A stretch of DNA of 64,000 nt from positions 1-64,000 of the forward strand of contig UQZJ01000005.1 of the NCBI GenBank assembly GCA_900545495.1. Direction: 5' to 3'. Origin of the DNA: an uncultured Eubacteriales bacterium. Its GTDB lineage: Bacteria > Bacillota > Clostridia > Oscillospirales > Oscillospiraceae. A program made the translations under genes and the position numbers. The notes beneath the pieces were generated by a model, which was not told where the DNA came from, made no database searches, and saw nothing but the letters and a program-made list of their open reading frames with translations. Within the stretch, counting starts at the first letter, position 1; the number at the start of each line of letters is the position of its first letter. This document shows, piece after piece, positions 25,623 to 35,321 of the stretch.

Positions 25623-25662
25623 GGCGGGAGGGGCGAAAGCCTCTCCCGCCTCCTCTCTTTTT
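25623..25662 (+). terminator. Further leader hairpin with T run
   Basis: GGCGGGAGGGGC, loop GAAA, GCCTCTCCCGCC, then TCCTCTCTTTTT. A weaker hairpin (AGACGG..CCGTCT, about 25589-25609) lies between it and the second terminator. The remaining 100 bases to the start codon show nothing else but the ribosome site. Confidence 0.65.
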
Positions 25663-25762
25663 ATGGAAAGGACATACCTCCGCCGTATTGGCCAAGGGAG
25701 CCTTACTCCTTTTTCCGCGTATGCGTTAGAGATAGAGAAAATCCTGATAAGGAGGAGATCAC

Positions 25763-28700
25763 ATGAACCATAAAAGAAGCATGACCAACCGTGTATTGGC
25801 CATGCTGCTGAGTCTGGTGCTGTGCCTGTCTCTGGTACCGCAGACAGTGTTCGCCACGTCGGATGTGTCCGGCGGCGCGGCAGCCTGCGTGACCGTGAAG
25901 GACGGCGCCAAGACCGCGTATGAGGTGGCCGCAGGCGGCCTGCTGACCGTCCGGCTGGACGAGCTGTTTCAGGACAGCGGCAGCCATGGGCTGACCTACA
26001 CGCTGGATGGCGGCGACTACGGTACGCAGACCAAGGTGACCACCGACAAGGACGGCAGCGCCATCCTGTCCTTCACCAACCCGACTGCGGGTACGTACAC
26101 GCCCACCATCACCGCCACCTGCGCGGAGAAGGCTGCGGCGTCCGTGCAGCTCACCATTACGGTGAACGAGGCGGCCGACGGCGATGCAGCCCAGTACGGC
26201 TACGATGAGACGGACGCCGCCTCTGTAAAGGTCTATGTCACCGTTTCCCACGACGGCATCCCACTGGTGGGCAACGAAGGCACGGTGCTGTCCCATCTGG
26301 AGCTGGACGTGCCCTACTTCGATCTGGACAAGCAGGATATGTCCGAATTCTACCGCTACCATACGGAGAACGGACAGGGCGGCTATGTGGACGATCAGGT
26401 GGTAAAGCGCCCCACCGCTCTGCACCTGTATCTCTACCTGCTGGGTGTGTACTATCTGGGCCTTACGCCGGAGCAGGTCATCAACGGTGACGAGATCATC
26501 AAGGGTCACGACGGCGGCGTGGGCGTCACCGACATGAACGGCGGTCAGCCGTATGACGACAGCAGTCTGGCGCTGAACATCACCGGCAGCGCCACGTCCA
26601 TGTATATGCAGCAGTTCTGGGGTCACGACGAGAACCTCATGTACTACCGCAACCATGTGTACCCGCTGATGAGCGCCGGCTGGGGCGCCACGGCGGACTA
26701 TATGCTGCTGTCTGACGGGGACACCATCGACGTGGCCATGTTCAGTAACTGGAGCTTCTGGCAGAGCGGCGCCTTTGCCGCCTTCGATCGGGACAGCTAC
26801 GCCGTCAGACCCGGCGGCAGCCTGACCGTCCAGACCCAGAAGTACGACACGCGCTCTGTGGCGGACGGCGGCACGGAGAGCTTTGAGCCCATCACCGGCC
26901 TGACCGTGAAGGTCTATGATGCCGACTGGCGGGAGGTGGGCGAGGTCGCGGCGCACAGCGGCGACCGCAGCAGCTACACCTATACGTTTGAGAAGGAGGG
27001 TACCTATTACCTGCTGGCGACGGATCCCAACGCCGGTACGGAGGACGCCTGCTACGCACCGGCCACTGCAAGAGTGACGGTGGGCGGCGGCGCGAAGCCC
27101 TTCGACCCCAACGAGTACTATAAGGATTTCGACTTCGCCAGCGTCTCCCTGGACGCGGAGGGGACGGACTACCTCTACCACATCGCGGAGAGCACCATGG
27201 AGGTGGCGCACTACAGCAACCCCGGCGAGAAGAAGGTCTACACCGTCACCGTTCCCAAGGGTACAGAGACTGTGTATGTCACCTATCCGGCGGACTTCGA
27301 GACCAACATCGCGGCGTACTGCGCACTCTTCAATGCCGACGGCGAGGTGGACTGGAGCTACTACGCCGGCTCCGACTACGAGTACACCGTAACGGAGAAC
27401 GGGGACGGCAGCCATACGCTGGCGCTGCCCGCCGCGTTCCTGCTGGAGAAGGGCCTGTACATCGCGGCGGAGGACAACGACAATAACTACGAGTACTTCA
27501 ACTGCTTCAACTTCGTGGTGGGTGACAACACCAAGCCCGGCGGCACCGCCAGTGAGGTGGCGGTTACCGGCGTAACGCTGAGTCATTCGGAGCTGACGGT
27601 GGACCGCAACGCCACGGCGCAGCTGACGGCTGCGGTGGAGCCTGCGAACGCCACCAACCAGAAGGTGACGTGGCGAAGCGGCGCACCCGCCGTGGCGACG
27701 GTGGACCGCAAAGGCCTGGTCACCGGCGTTGCCGAGGGAACGGCGCTCATCACCGTGACCACGGATGACGGCGCGTTCATGGCCAAGTGTACCGTGACGG
27801 TGACGGATGTCAACAAGCCCGCACAGGCGGAGGACGGTTACTACGAGATCGCCACCGCCGGACAGCTCAAGTGGTTCGCCGACGAGGTGAACAGCGGCAA
27901 GCCTGAGCTGAACGCCCGTCTCACCGCCGACATCGACCTGAGCGGCGTGTGCAGTGCGGCAACGCCCTGGACGCCCATCGGCGATCGCGCCAACAATCAG
28001 GACTACCGCGGCACCTTCGACGGACAGAACCATAAGATCACCGGGCTGTATCTGGAAAACAAGGGCAGCCTTGCCAACGTCAGCAGCTACTACACCGCGC
28101 TGTTCGGCCTGTGCGACGGCGCGGCCATCAAGAACGTCAGTGTGTACGGCGAGGCCAAGGCCGTCACCCGCTATGTGGCGGGTATCGTGGGCCGCGCCTG
28201 TGGCATTTCCACCAAACGCACCTGCACCATCGAGAACTGCCACAACTATGTGACGCTGACCGGTGAGCCCACCAACGATCAGATCTACGGTCATGCCGGC
28301 GTGGCGGCGAGCGCGCAGGACACGGTGATCCGCGGCTGCTCCAATAACGCCGACATCACCGGCTATCAGGGCTATACCGGCGGCATCGTGGCGGACGCCT
28401 CGTATGGAACGACGACCATCGAGAGCTGTTGGAATACCGGTGCGATCCTGCTGCGCGGCTGGCACCATCAATTCCGCGGCGTCGGCGGCATTGTCGGCAA
28501 CGCCAGCGCAGCGGTCAACATCACCGACTGCTACAACACCGGCGCGATCAACTTCTATTACAAGACGCAGAAGATCCAGCAGGCCGCCGGCGGCATCGTG
28601 GGTCTCGCGGGGGAAAGCAGCCACGCCAGCACGATCACGCTGACCAACTGCTACGCCACCGGCACTGTCAGCGGTCAGTATGACGATCAGGCCAGCATGG

Positions 28701-31700
28701 GTGCGCTGGTCGGCGAGGTCACGAACAACGAGAAAACCACCCTGACGGCGAACAACTGCTACTATCTGGACAGCGCGGTGCAGACCGGCGCTGCATCCAC
28801 CGCGACTGTCACCGTTAAGGGGACTGCCTTCACCGCAGCGGAGGGTCTCAGCGCCGCGGCGCTGGGCGACGCCTATGTCGATAGCTGCCCTGCACCCGTC
28901 CTGAAGGGGCAGACGGCGGCGGAGCACAAGGACGGCAACAACGACGGCAAGTGCGACACCTGCGGCAAGAGCGACGCCCCTGTGCCTACCCGCAAGGAGG
29001 GGTATCCCGCAGCCTCTGAGGCCACAGTCCAGACGGGCATGGCGTATCTGCTCAGCGATTTGCAGGCGGGCAAGATCTTCGCGCCCGTGGACGGCCAGAC
29101 GCTGAACTACAAGAATTACTACTACCAGCGCTCCACCGACGGCGGTCAGACATGGGGCACCATGCAGAGCTTCTCTGAGGCAATATTCGGCGCTACCACC
29201 ATCCAGCTTACCGAGCTGGCGGCGGGCGACTACACCTATCGCTTCTGCGCCTCCCACGACGGGAAGCACTTCTCCAAGGACACCTGGACGCTGACCCTCC
29301 ATGTGGAGGACGCGCCCCGCATGAACTTCACATTCTATGTGAGCAAGGACTACACCGGCGGCTATCCCGTCATCAAGCTGTACAGCGTAACGACGGACGC
29401 GCAGGGCAGCGAGGTGCTGGGCGAGGAGCTGAAGGACTGCTTCCTGTACAGCAGCTTCACCGACACTCTGCCGGAGGGACAGGAGGCCTATGAGCCTGCC
29501 AACGGCCAACTGGTCGACGGCTACCAGACGTTTTACGCCAGCCTTACCGCCGGACGCTACGCCTACCGCGCCTTTGCCAAGAACGCGGAGACCGACGTCT
29601 ACGATGTGGAGCTGGGCGGTATGACGCTGGAGCTGCCCACCGACAGCAACGTGGACGGCGGCGCCGGCGGCGGCACCAACGTCTACCTCCAGTGCAACTC
29701 CTTCTATACCAACAGCCGCAAGACGGACAACACCTATTTCACGGCGGAGGAGTACCATGTGCAGGTGGACTGCCCCATCATGAAGACCTCCTATGTCATG
29801 GGTACGCCCTATGTCCGGGGCAACTACGCCTATTATCCCACGGTGCTGTACGCGGCCGGCAACGCCTGCCTGTACAATACCTATGCCTATCCCGACATTG
29901 ATGGCTACATCTTCACGCAGTCCATCAACCAGACCTTCCGCGCCGGCTCCAGCGCCGGTACCAAGGGCCTGACCATCAATACCGGCGTGAAGCTTACCGT
30001 CACCGTACCCGCCGACGCTGCCTTCGGCCTGTACTTCCAGTGGAACAACTTCAACACCACGGAGGTGGAGCCCATGGGCGTGACGGAGAGTGACGACGGC
30101 TGGCGCATCAGCGGCGATACCAAGTCCGCCGACTACTTCATCTCCAAGAGCAGCGGCAACTACACCTGGCGTCTCAGCCAGCCCGGTCATGTGACCCGCG
30201 CCGGTTGGGTCAGCGGCTTGACCGCGGATCGGGAGCTGAACCTTACCGCCAGCACCGCGACGGATCGCCTGTCCCACGACTTCAGCCAGCTGGGTACAGC
30301 CACCGCCACCCGCGACGAGGCCGATCTGCAGGTGAATCTGGATCCCAGCGGCTTTGAGGTGCTGGACGGCACCACCCGTGTCCGGGCCTACCGCCACTGG
30401 CAGATCATCAACTCCGACGCCGGCAACATCATGGTGGAGCCCGACTTCCACTGGAGCGTGATGGGAGACGGCGACGCCCGGATCCAGACAGTCAACGGCG
30501 GCAATACCACCGCCAACTGGGCGGATGTGACCCCCGGCACGAAGGATTCCATCATCACCGTCTACTATGACAGCGTGGATGTCACCACGGCGAACCCCAA
30601 TGACGGCACGCAGAATGTGGGCAGCCACGGCGGCCTGTATCCCGCCACCCAGCCCCAGCGCGTGGGCGTGATCGTGGTGGGCGGCACCGGCGTGACCCAC
30701 GGCACCGCCGACGCGGACGTGGACTTCAACATGGCGCCCGGCGTCACCACCACCCGTTCCATGGAGTGGGACTACAACTACGACACATGGTACTACGAGG
30801 CCGGTGAGACCGATCCCGCCCTGCGCTTTGCCGTCGTGAAGAACACCGGCAGCGTCATGGTGGAGTACGCCTTCGTCGCCACCAACGCCGCCATGGTGAC
30901 CAGTGTTTCCGCCTTCCAGACCGCCTCCGTCGGTGAGGATGGCCGGTACATCGTGCCGCTGGAGGCCTTCAACACCGCCGGCAACGGCATGGGCGGCACC
31001 GTCATCCTCCGGATGACCGACGAGAGCGGCGTCAGCTACCGTCTGGTGCGGGTGGCCAAGGTCACCATCACCGCGGAAAACGCCAGCCACAAGGGTGAGG
31101 ACATTATGCCCGGCGATCAGGTGAAGCTGACGTTCAGCGGTATGTTCCGCGGCGTCAACAAGATCTCCGGTATCTTCAACCCCACCCTGTTCAAGCCCAC
31201 CTATCACAACGGTGAGAGCAAGTTCGACGGAACGCTGGGCCAGTACCAGCGGATGGACAACTCCTCCGTCACCGTGACCGTTCCGGAGGATCTGCCCTTT
31301 GCCGAGGGCGCGGACACGGCGGCGTGCGTATTCACCAACGGCTACACCTACGGCAGTATGTATTCCGCTGCCAACCCCTTCGCATTCCTGTACGGCATGA
31401 CGGATACCGGCGTGGGTACCAACTTCAACGCTGTCACCGTCAACTACTACATGAACCACTACGCCGACGCTGCGGTCACAGTCTACCGCAAGGTGTTCTT
31501 TACCGTGGCGCTGCGTATCTCCGATGATGCAGGCAGCGTGCTGGACGGCGTGGCCGTCACCATCACCGACAGCAACGGCAAGGACATGGAGCCCGGTGCG
31601 GACGGACGCTTCCAGCTGGGCTACGGCACCTATCTGTACACCCTGCGTAAGGACGGCTACGCGGTGGAGCGCGGCAGCTTCTCGCTGGGCAGCGCCGATG

Positions 31701-33049
31701 CGGACAAGGTACAGGACGGCGTTCTGACCGTCATGGCCTCCATGCAGACCGTCGGCGCCGATCCCTGGGACGGCACGACCAAAACCGAGCCCCAGAAGGA
31801 TGACAACGGCGTCTATCTCATCGGCACCGCTGCGGAGCTGGCATGGTTCGCCGCCACCGACGGCAAAAGCAGCGCCAAGCTCACCGCCGATATCGAGCTG
31901 GCGGGCTATGATTGGACACCGCTGAAGAAGTTCTACGGTACCTTCGATGGACAGGGTCACGTTATCCGCAACCTGTACATCAACAGCACCAGCTATCCCG
32001 CGGGCCTGATCGGCTATCTGCAGGGCGGCGCCTCCGTCACGCGGCTGGGCATCACCGGCAGCGTGACCTGCACCGCCAGAAGCAACGCGCAGGCGGGCGG
32101 CATCGCAGGCTATATGTACGACAAGGCATCCATTACCCAGTGCTGGAGCGCCGTGAACGTCACCAGCAACAAGCACGCAGGCGGCATCGCGGGCTACACC
32201 GCCACCGGCGCGGTCATCACCGACTGCTACGCCACCGGCACGATCCGCAGCAGCGCCGCCAATGAGTGCTATCTGGGCGGCATCTGCGGCTCCGGCTTCA
32301 GCAACACGGCGGGCGCCACGCTGACCAACTGCTACAGCGTCGGCAAGGTCGTCGGTACCGGCGGCAACGCCTCCTATGTGGGCGGTCTGTCCCCGGACAA
32401 GACGGCGGCGCACTATGTCAACAGCTTCTATCTGACGGGTACCGTCTCCGGCGAGAGCCCCAAGTACGGCATCACCGGTCTGGGTACCGCCAAGACCGCC
32501 GACGAGCTGAAGGCGCTGGCCTCCGAGCTGGGCAGCAGCTTCGCGGCGGATACCAAGGGTCTCAACGACGGCTATCCCATCCTGAAGTGGCAGGCCGGTG
32601 CAGAGCCGGTGCTGACGGGTCTGAAGATCACCGCGCAGCCTGCAAAGACCGCATATCTTGCGGGCGAGGACTTTGATCCCACCGGCATGACGGTGGTGGC
32701 GGTGTATGACGACAACACCGAGGTGGAGATCCGGGACTACACCATGGAGAACGATAAGGCGCTCAAGGCGGAGACCACCGCCGTCACCGTGAAGTACGGC
32801 GACTTCTCCGTCGAGCAGACCATCACCGTGGCACAGAAGTATAACAAGGGCGATGTGAACAACGACGGCATGGTGGACGATGTGGACGCTGCGCTGGTCT
32901 ACGCCATTGCCAACGGCAAGCTCACCGCCGACCTCAGCCAGCAGGACGCCGCCGATATCAACGGTGACGGTCAGGTGACGGCAAAGGACGCGGAGATCAT
33001 CTATGCCTTCTATTTGGGGGAGCTGACCTCCCTCACCGCTAACAACTAA
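25763..33049 (+). CDS. Giant secreted multidomain protein with C-terminal type I dockerin
   Basis: A 2428-residue exported protein. The signal peptide is about 1-31 (ending TVFA). Residues ~32-130 look Ig-like. Residues ~140-350 resemble DUF4430, the transcobalamin C-terminal-like fold (FWGHDENLMYYRNHVYPLM, GWGATADYMLLSDGDTIDV). A Big_2 Ig domain lies at ~598-690, and GLUG-like beta-helix repeats at ~694-1050 and ~2000-2270. The middle is large, beta-rich and unassigned. A Big_3-like domain (~2280-2358) precedes a dockerin (2360-2428) with two calcium loops, DVNNDGMVDDVD and DINGDGQVTAKD. No LPxTG or SLH anchor. The start follows AAGGAGGAGATCAC. The dockerin should bind a cohesin, and the next gene encodes one. 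Confidence 0.85.
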   Translation: MNHKRSMTNRVLAMLLSLVLCLSLVPQTVFATSDVSGGAAACVTVKDGAKTAYEVAAGGLLTVRLDELFQDSGSHGLTYTLDGGDYGTQTKVTTDKDGSAILSFTNPTAGTYTPTITATCAEKAAASVQLTITVNEAADGDAAQYGYDETDAASVKVYVTVSHDGIPLVGNEGTVLSHLELDVPYFDLDKQDMSEFYRYHTENGQGGYVDDQVVKRPTALHLYLYLLGVYYLGLTPEQVINGDEIIKGHDGGVGVTDMNGGQPYDDSSLALNITGSATSMYMQQFWGHDENLMYYRNHVYPLMSAGWGATADYMLLSDGDTIDVAMFSNWSFWQSGAFAAFDRDSYAVRPGGSLTVQTQKYDTRSVADGGTESFEPITGLTVKVYDADWREVGEVAAHSGDRSSYTYTFEKEGTYYLLATDPNAGTEDACYAPATARVTVGGGAKPFDPNEYYKDFDFASVSLDAEGTDYLYHIAESTMEVAHYSNPGEKKVYTVTVPKGTETVYVTYPADFETNIAAYCALFNADGEVDWSYYAGSDYEYTVTENGDGSHTLALPAAFLLEKGLYIAAEDNDNNYEYFNCFNFVVGDNTKPGGTASEVAVTGVTLSHSELTVDRNATAQLTAAVEPANATNQKVTWRSGAPAVATVDRKGLVTGVAEGTALITVTTDDGAFMAKCTVTVTDVNKPAQAEDGYYEIATAGQLKWFADEVNSGKPELNARLTADIDLSGVCSAATPWTPIGDRANNQDYRGTFDGQNHKITGLYLENKGSLANVSSYYTALFGLCDGAAIKNVSVYGEAKAVTRYVAGIVGRACGISTKRTCTIENCHNYVTLTGEPTNDQIYGHAGVAASAQDTVIRGCSNNADITGYQGYTGGIVADASYGTTTIESCWNTGAILLRGWHHQFRGVGGIVGNASAAVNITDCYNTGAINFYYKTQKIQQAAGGIVGLAGESSHASTITLTNCYATGTVSGQYDDQASMGALVGEVTNNEKTTLTANNCYYLDSAVQTGAASTATVTVKGTAFTAAEGLSAAALGDAYVDSCPAPVLKGQTAAEHKDGNNDGKCDTCGKSDAPVPTRKEGYPAASEATVQTGMAYLLSDLQAGKIFAPVDGQTLNYKNYYYQRSTDGGQTWGTMQSFSEAIFGATTIQLTELAAGDYTYRFCASHDGKHFSKDTWTLTLHVEDAPRMNFTFYVSKDYTGGYPVIKLYSVTTDAQGSEVLGEELKDCFLYSSFTDTLPEGQEAYEPANGQLVDGYQTFYASLTAGRYAYRAFAKNAETDVYDVELGGMTLELPTDSNVDGGAGGGTNVYLQCNSFYTNSRKTDNTYFTAEEYHVQVDCPIMKTSYVMGTPYVRGNYAYYPTVLYAAGNACLYNTYAYPDIDGYIFTQSINQTFRAGSSAGTKGLTINTGVKLTVTVPADAAFGLYFQWNNFNTTEVEPMGVTESDDGWRISGDTKSADYFISKSSGNYTWRLSQPGHVTRAGWVSGLTADRELNLTASTATDRLSHDFSQLGTATATRDEADLQVNLDPSGFEVLDGTTRVRAYRHWQIINSDAGNIMVEPDFHWSVMGDGDARIQTVNGGNTTANWADVTPGTKDSIITVYYDSVDVTTANPNDGTQNVGSHGGLYPATQPQRVGVIVVGGTGVTHGTADADVDFNMAPGVTTTRSMEWDYNYDTWYYEAGETDPALRFAVVKNTGSVMVEYAFVATNAAMVTSVSAFQTASVGEDGRYIVPLEAFNTAGNGMGGTVILRMTDESGVSYRLVRVAKVTITAENASHKGEDIMPGDQVKLTFSGMFRGVNKISGIFNPTLFKPTYHNGESKFDGTLGQYQRMDNSSVTVTVPEDLPFAEGADTAACVFTNGYTYGSMYSAANPFAFLYGMTDTGVGTNFNAVTVNYYMNHYADAAVTVYRKVFFTVALRISDDAGSVLDGVAVTITDSNGKDMEPGADGRFQLGYGTYLYTLRKDGYAVERGSFSLGSADADKVQDGVLTVMASMQTVGADPWDGTTKTEPQKDDNGVYLIGTAAELAWFAATDGKSSAKLTADIELAGYDWTPLKKFYGTFDGQGHVIRNLYINSTSYPAGLIGYLQGGASVTRLGITGSVTCTARSNAQAGGIAGYMYDKASITQCWSAVNVTSNKHAGGIAGYTATGAVITDCYATGTIRSSAANECYLGGICGSGFSNTAGATLTNCYSVGKVVGTGGNASYVGGLSPDKTAAHYVNSFYLTGTVSGESPKYGITGLGTAKTADELKALASELGSSFAADTKGLNDGYPILKWQAGAEPVLTGLKITAQPAKTAYLAGEDFDPTGMTVVAVYDDNTEVEIRDYTMENDKALKAETTAVTVKYGDFSVEQTITVAQKYNKGDVNNDGMVDDVDAALVYAIANGKLTADLSQQDAADINGDGQVTAKDAEIIYAFYLGELTSLTANN

Positions 33050-33064
33050 GGAGGGGAAAGACAT

Positions 33065-35005
33065 ATGAAAAAGCTTGTATCTTTCCTGCTGGCGCTGGTG
33101 CTGACGCTGAGTCTCACCACCGAGGCGCTGGCCGCCGTTGTCAGCCCCAAGGCGGACGCGACCGAGATCACGGCGGATCAGACCGTCAAGCTGACGGTCA
33201 CGGCGTCCGAGGACGAGAAGCTGGCCGGCATTGTATGCCTGAACTATCGGGTATATTTTGACCCTGCATTTTTTGAACTGGATGCAGATGCATCCGTCGC
33301 CAAATTTGAGGGCGCGAAGCTGACGGCGCTCAAGACCGACGACCGGGGCAGCTACTACGCCGTGTCCCTGCTGGATACCACCAGCGCCGGCCTTACGGTC
33401 AGCGGCGACCTGTACACCCTGGCCTTCAAGGTCAAGGACGGGGCAAGCGTGGGGGATACCTCCAAGCTCACCCTCGTCAAGGCGTATGTGTATACCATTG
33501 AGGACGGCGCCATGAAGCCCATGGACAACGGCGCTGTGGACAATGGGGAGGTCACGGTGAAGATCGTGGCGTCCGCTGCACCCGCCAATGTGACGCTTGG
33601 CAACGCCAAGGCGGTCAGCGGCGGCATTCAGGTGACGTGGCAGAAGGCGGCCAATGCGGCGAAATACAACGTCTACCGCAAGGATGCCTCCAACACCGTT
33701 TGGCGGGTCATTGCGACGGTGACTGGCACCAGCTACACGGATAAGAGCGGCACGGCCGGTACGAAGTACAGTTACACCGTCCGCGGTGTCGGCTCTGACG
33801 GCAAGACCCTCAGCCCCGGCTTTGACCGAACTGGCGTCAGCGCCACCATGCCGACGGCGTCCACCACCCCCGCCAATGTGACCCTCGGCAGCGCCAAGGC
33901 AGTCAGCGGCGGCATTCATGTGACGTGGCAGGCAGCCAACGGCGCGGAGAAATACAACGTCTACCGCAAGGACGCGGTGAATACCAAGTGGAAGGTCATT
34001 GCGACTGTGACCGGCACCAGCTACACGGATAAGAGCGCTAAGGCGGGTGTGACGTACAGTTACACCGTCCGCGGTGTCGGCTCTGACGGCAAGACCCTCA
34101 GCCCCGGCTTCGACCGAACTGGCGTCAGCGCCACCATGCCGACGGCGTCCACCACCCCCGCCAACGTGACGCTGGGCAGTGCCAAGGCGGTCAGCGGCGG
34201 CATTCAGGTGACATGGCAGGCAGCCAGCGGCGCGGCGAAGTACAAGGTCTACCGCAAGGACGCGGTGAACACCAAGTGGACGGTCATTGCGACTGTGGCC
34301 GGCACCAGCTATACGGATAAGAGCGCTAAGGCGGGTGTGAAGTACAGCTACACGGTGCGCGGTGTGGCTGCCGACGGCAAGACCCTCAGCCCCAGCTATA
34401 ACAAGACCGGTGTCAGCGCCACCATACCTGCGGCGTCCGCTACCCCCGCCAAGGTGGTACTGGTCAGCGCCAAGGCTGATTCTGCGGGCATTCTGGTGAC
34501 ATGGCAGAAGGCCAACGGCGCCCACGCCTATCAGGTGTACCGCAAGGACGCGGTGAACACCAAGTGGACGGTCGTCGCCAAAAGCGTCCGCGACACGGAG
34601 TGGAAGGACATCACCGCCGTCAAGGGTACGAAGTACACTTACACGGTGCGTGCTGTGGCGGATGACGGCGTTACGCTCGGCGGCTACGATTCTGCGGGCA
34701 AGAGCACCATGGTGACGGCCTCGCCCACCACACCTGCCAATGTGACGCTGAGCGCGGCGACCGCCGGAAAGAACGGCATCGTCGTGACATGGAGCTACGC
34801 GGCAGACGCCCGGACATACCGTGTGTACCGCAAGGCCCCCGGCGATACGAAGTGGGTGGCTGTTGCGAACGTAAACGGCAAGAGCTGGACGGACAAGAAC
34901 GTGACCAGCGGCGTTAAATACAGCTACACCGTCCGCGGTGTCAACGCCAACGGCAAGCTCAGTCCCGGCTACAACAAGACCGGCGTCAGCACCGTCGCCA
35001 AGTAA
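33065..35005 (+). CDS. Secreted cohesin-like protein with five fibronectin type III repeats
   Basis: A 646-residue protein with a signal peptide (1-23, ending LAA). Residues ~25-170 look like a cohesin: VKLTVTASEDEKLAGIVCLNYRVYFDPAFFELD, then YYAVSLLDTTSAGLTVSGDLYTLAFKVKDGA and a terminal VTVKI. Five fibronectin type III repeats of about 95 residues follow (each opening TPANVTL, with YRVYRK and YTVRGV strands). No C-terminal anchor was seen, so surface retention is unexplained. ATG 33065 follows AAGGAGGGGAAAGACAT, 15 bases after the dockerin gene stop, so the two genes are one operon. The cohesin is the expected receptor for the neighbouring dockerin. Confidence 0.85.
   Translation: MKKLVSFLLALVLTLSLTTEALAAVVSPKADATEITADQTVKLTVTASEDEKLAGIVCLNYRVYFDPAFFELDADASVAKFEGAKLTALKTDDRGSYYAVSLLDTTSAGLTVSGDLYTLAFKVKDGASVGDTSKLTLVKAYVYTIEDGAMKPMDNGAVDNGEVTVKIVASAAPANVTLGNAKAVSGGIQVTWQKAANAAKYNVYRKDASNTVWRVIATVTGTSYTDKSGTAGTKYSYTVRGVGSDGKTLSPGFDRTGVSATMPTASTTPANVTLGSAKAVSGGIHVTWQAANGAEKYNVYRKDAVNTKWKVIATVTGTSYTDKSAKAGVTYSYTVRGVGSDGKTLSPGFDRTGVSATMPTASTTPANVTLGSAKAVSGGIQVTWQAASGAAKYKVYRKDAVNTKWTVIATVAGTSYTDKSAKAGVKYSYTVRGVAADGKTLSPSYNKTGVSATIPAASATPAKVVLVSAKADSAGILVTWQKANGAHAYQVYRKDAVNTKWTVVAKSVRDTEWKDITAVKGTKYTYTVRAVADDGVTLGGYDSAGKSTMVTASPTTPANVTLSAATAGKNGIVVTWSYAADARTYRVYRKAPGDTKWVAVANVNGKSWTDKNVTSGVKYSYTVRGVNANGKLSPGYNKTGVSTVAK
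33767..34163 (+). repeat. Nearly identical tandem DNA segments within the FN3 region
   Basis: Bases 33767-33875 recur at 34055-34163 (offset 288) with only a few substitutions. The nearly silent identity indicates a recent duplication of one FN3 module. Confidence 0.8.
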
Positions 35006-35051
35006 GCGCGGCCAAGGTGCATACTTGACGGCAAGCAGCACAGGATAACTA

Positions 35052-35089
35052 AGCATAGCCCCCTCCGGCGTGCCGGAGGGGGCTATGCT
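35052..35089 (+). terminator. Terminator of the dockerin-cohesin operon
   Basis: The 18-bp arms (35052-35069, 35072-35089) are perfectly complementary; the T tract after them is weak. Confidence 0.75.
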
Positions 35090-35127
35090 ATCGTTCTTCA
35101 GAATGACCTCCATACGGAAAATACCCC

Positions 35128-35156
35128 TTGTTTTTTCCAATAGGGCGCTGTATAAT
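35128..35156 (+). promoter_or_regulatory. Promoter of folT-folC
   Basis: TTGTTT (35128-35133), 17 bases, TATAAT (35151-35156). Confidence 0.8.
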
Positions 35157-35166
35157 ACAGCCAGCG

Positions 35167-35260
35167 CGTGTGTAGGAATGGTGCGTTAAGTGCCGGACGG
35201 ATGGGAGGCTGCCGCCGGACGAAGGAGCTTGCTCCGCGATTCCATTCCAGCTTCCACACG
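35167..35260 (+). promoter_or_regulatory. THF riboswitch (folT motif)
   Basis: The conserved folT-motif elements appear in order: GCGTTAAGTG (35183-35192), ATGGGAGGCTG, CGAAGGAGC, then CTCCGCG, closed by the P1 arms GTGTG..GGAATGG and CCATTCC..CCACAC. It binds tetrahydrofolate. Downstream, CCTCCCATCC (35291-35300) pairs with GGATAAGGAGG (35304-35314), hiding the folT ribosome site. The same hairpin ends in seven T, so it may also terminate transcription. Confidence 0.9.
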
Positions 35261-35321
35261 GCAGTATGTTGTTTTACTATCTGTAAGATTCCTCCCATCC
35301 CAAGGATAAGGAGGTTTTTTT

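Noticed and set aside
2246..35005. The sortase at 2246 as anchoring enzyme for the dockerin or cohesin proteins
   Set aside because: Neither surface protein has a C-terminal sorting signal, and the loci are more than 22 kb apart.
25703..35140. A 3145-codon open frame on the minus strand
   Set aside because: It is the antisense shadow of the dockerin and cohesin genes, which have signal peptides, domains, ribosome sites and a promoter on the plus strand. The minus-strand translation is low-complexity (Gly, His, Ala, Arg, Val) without domains.
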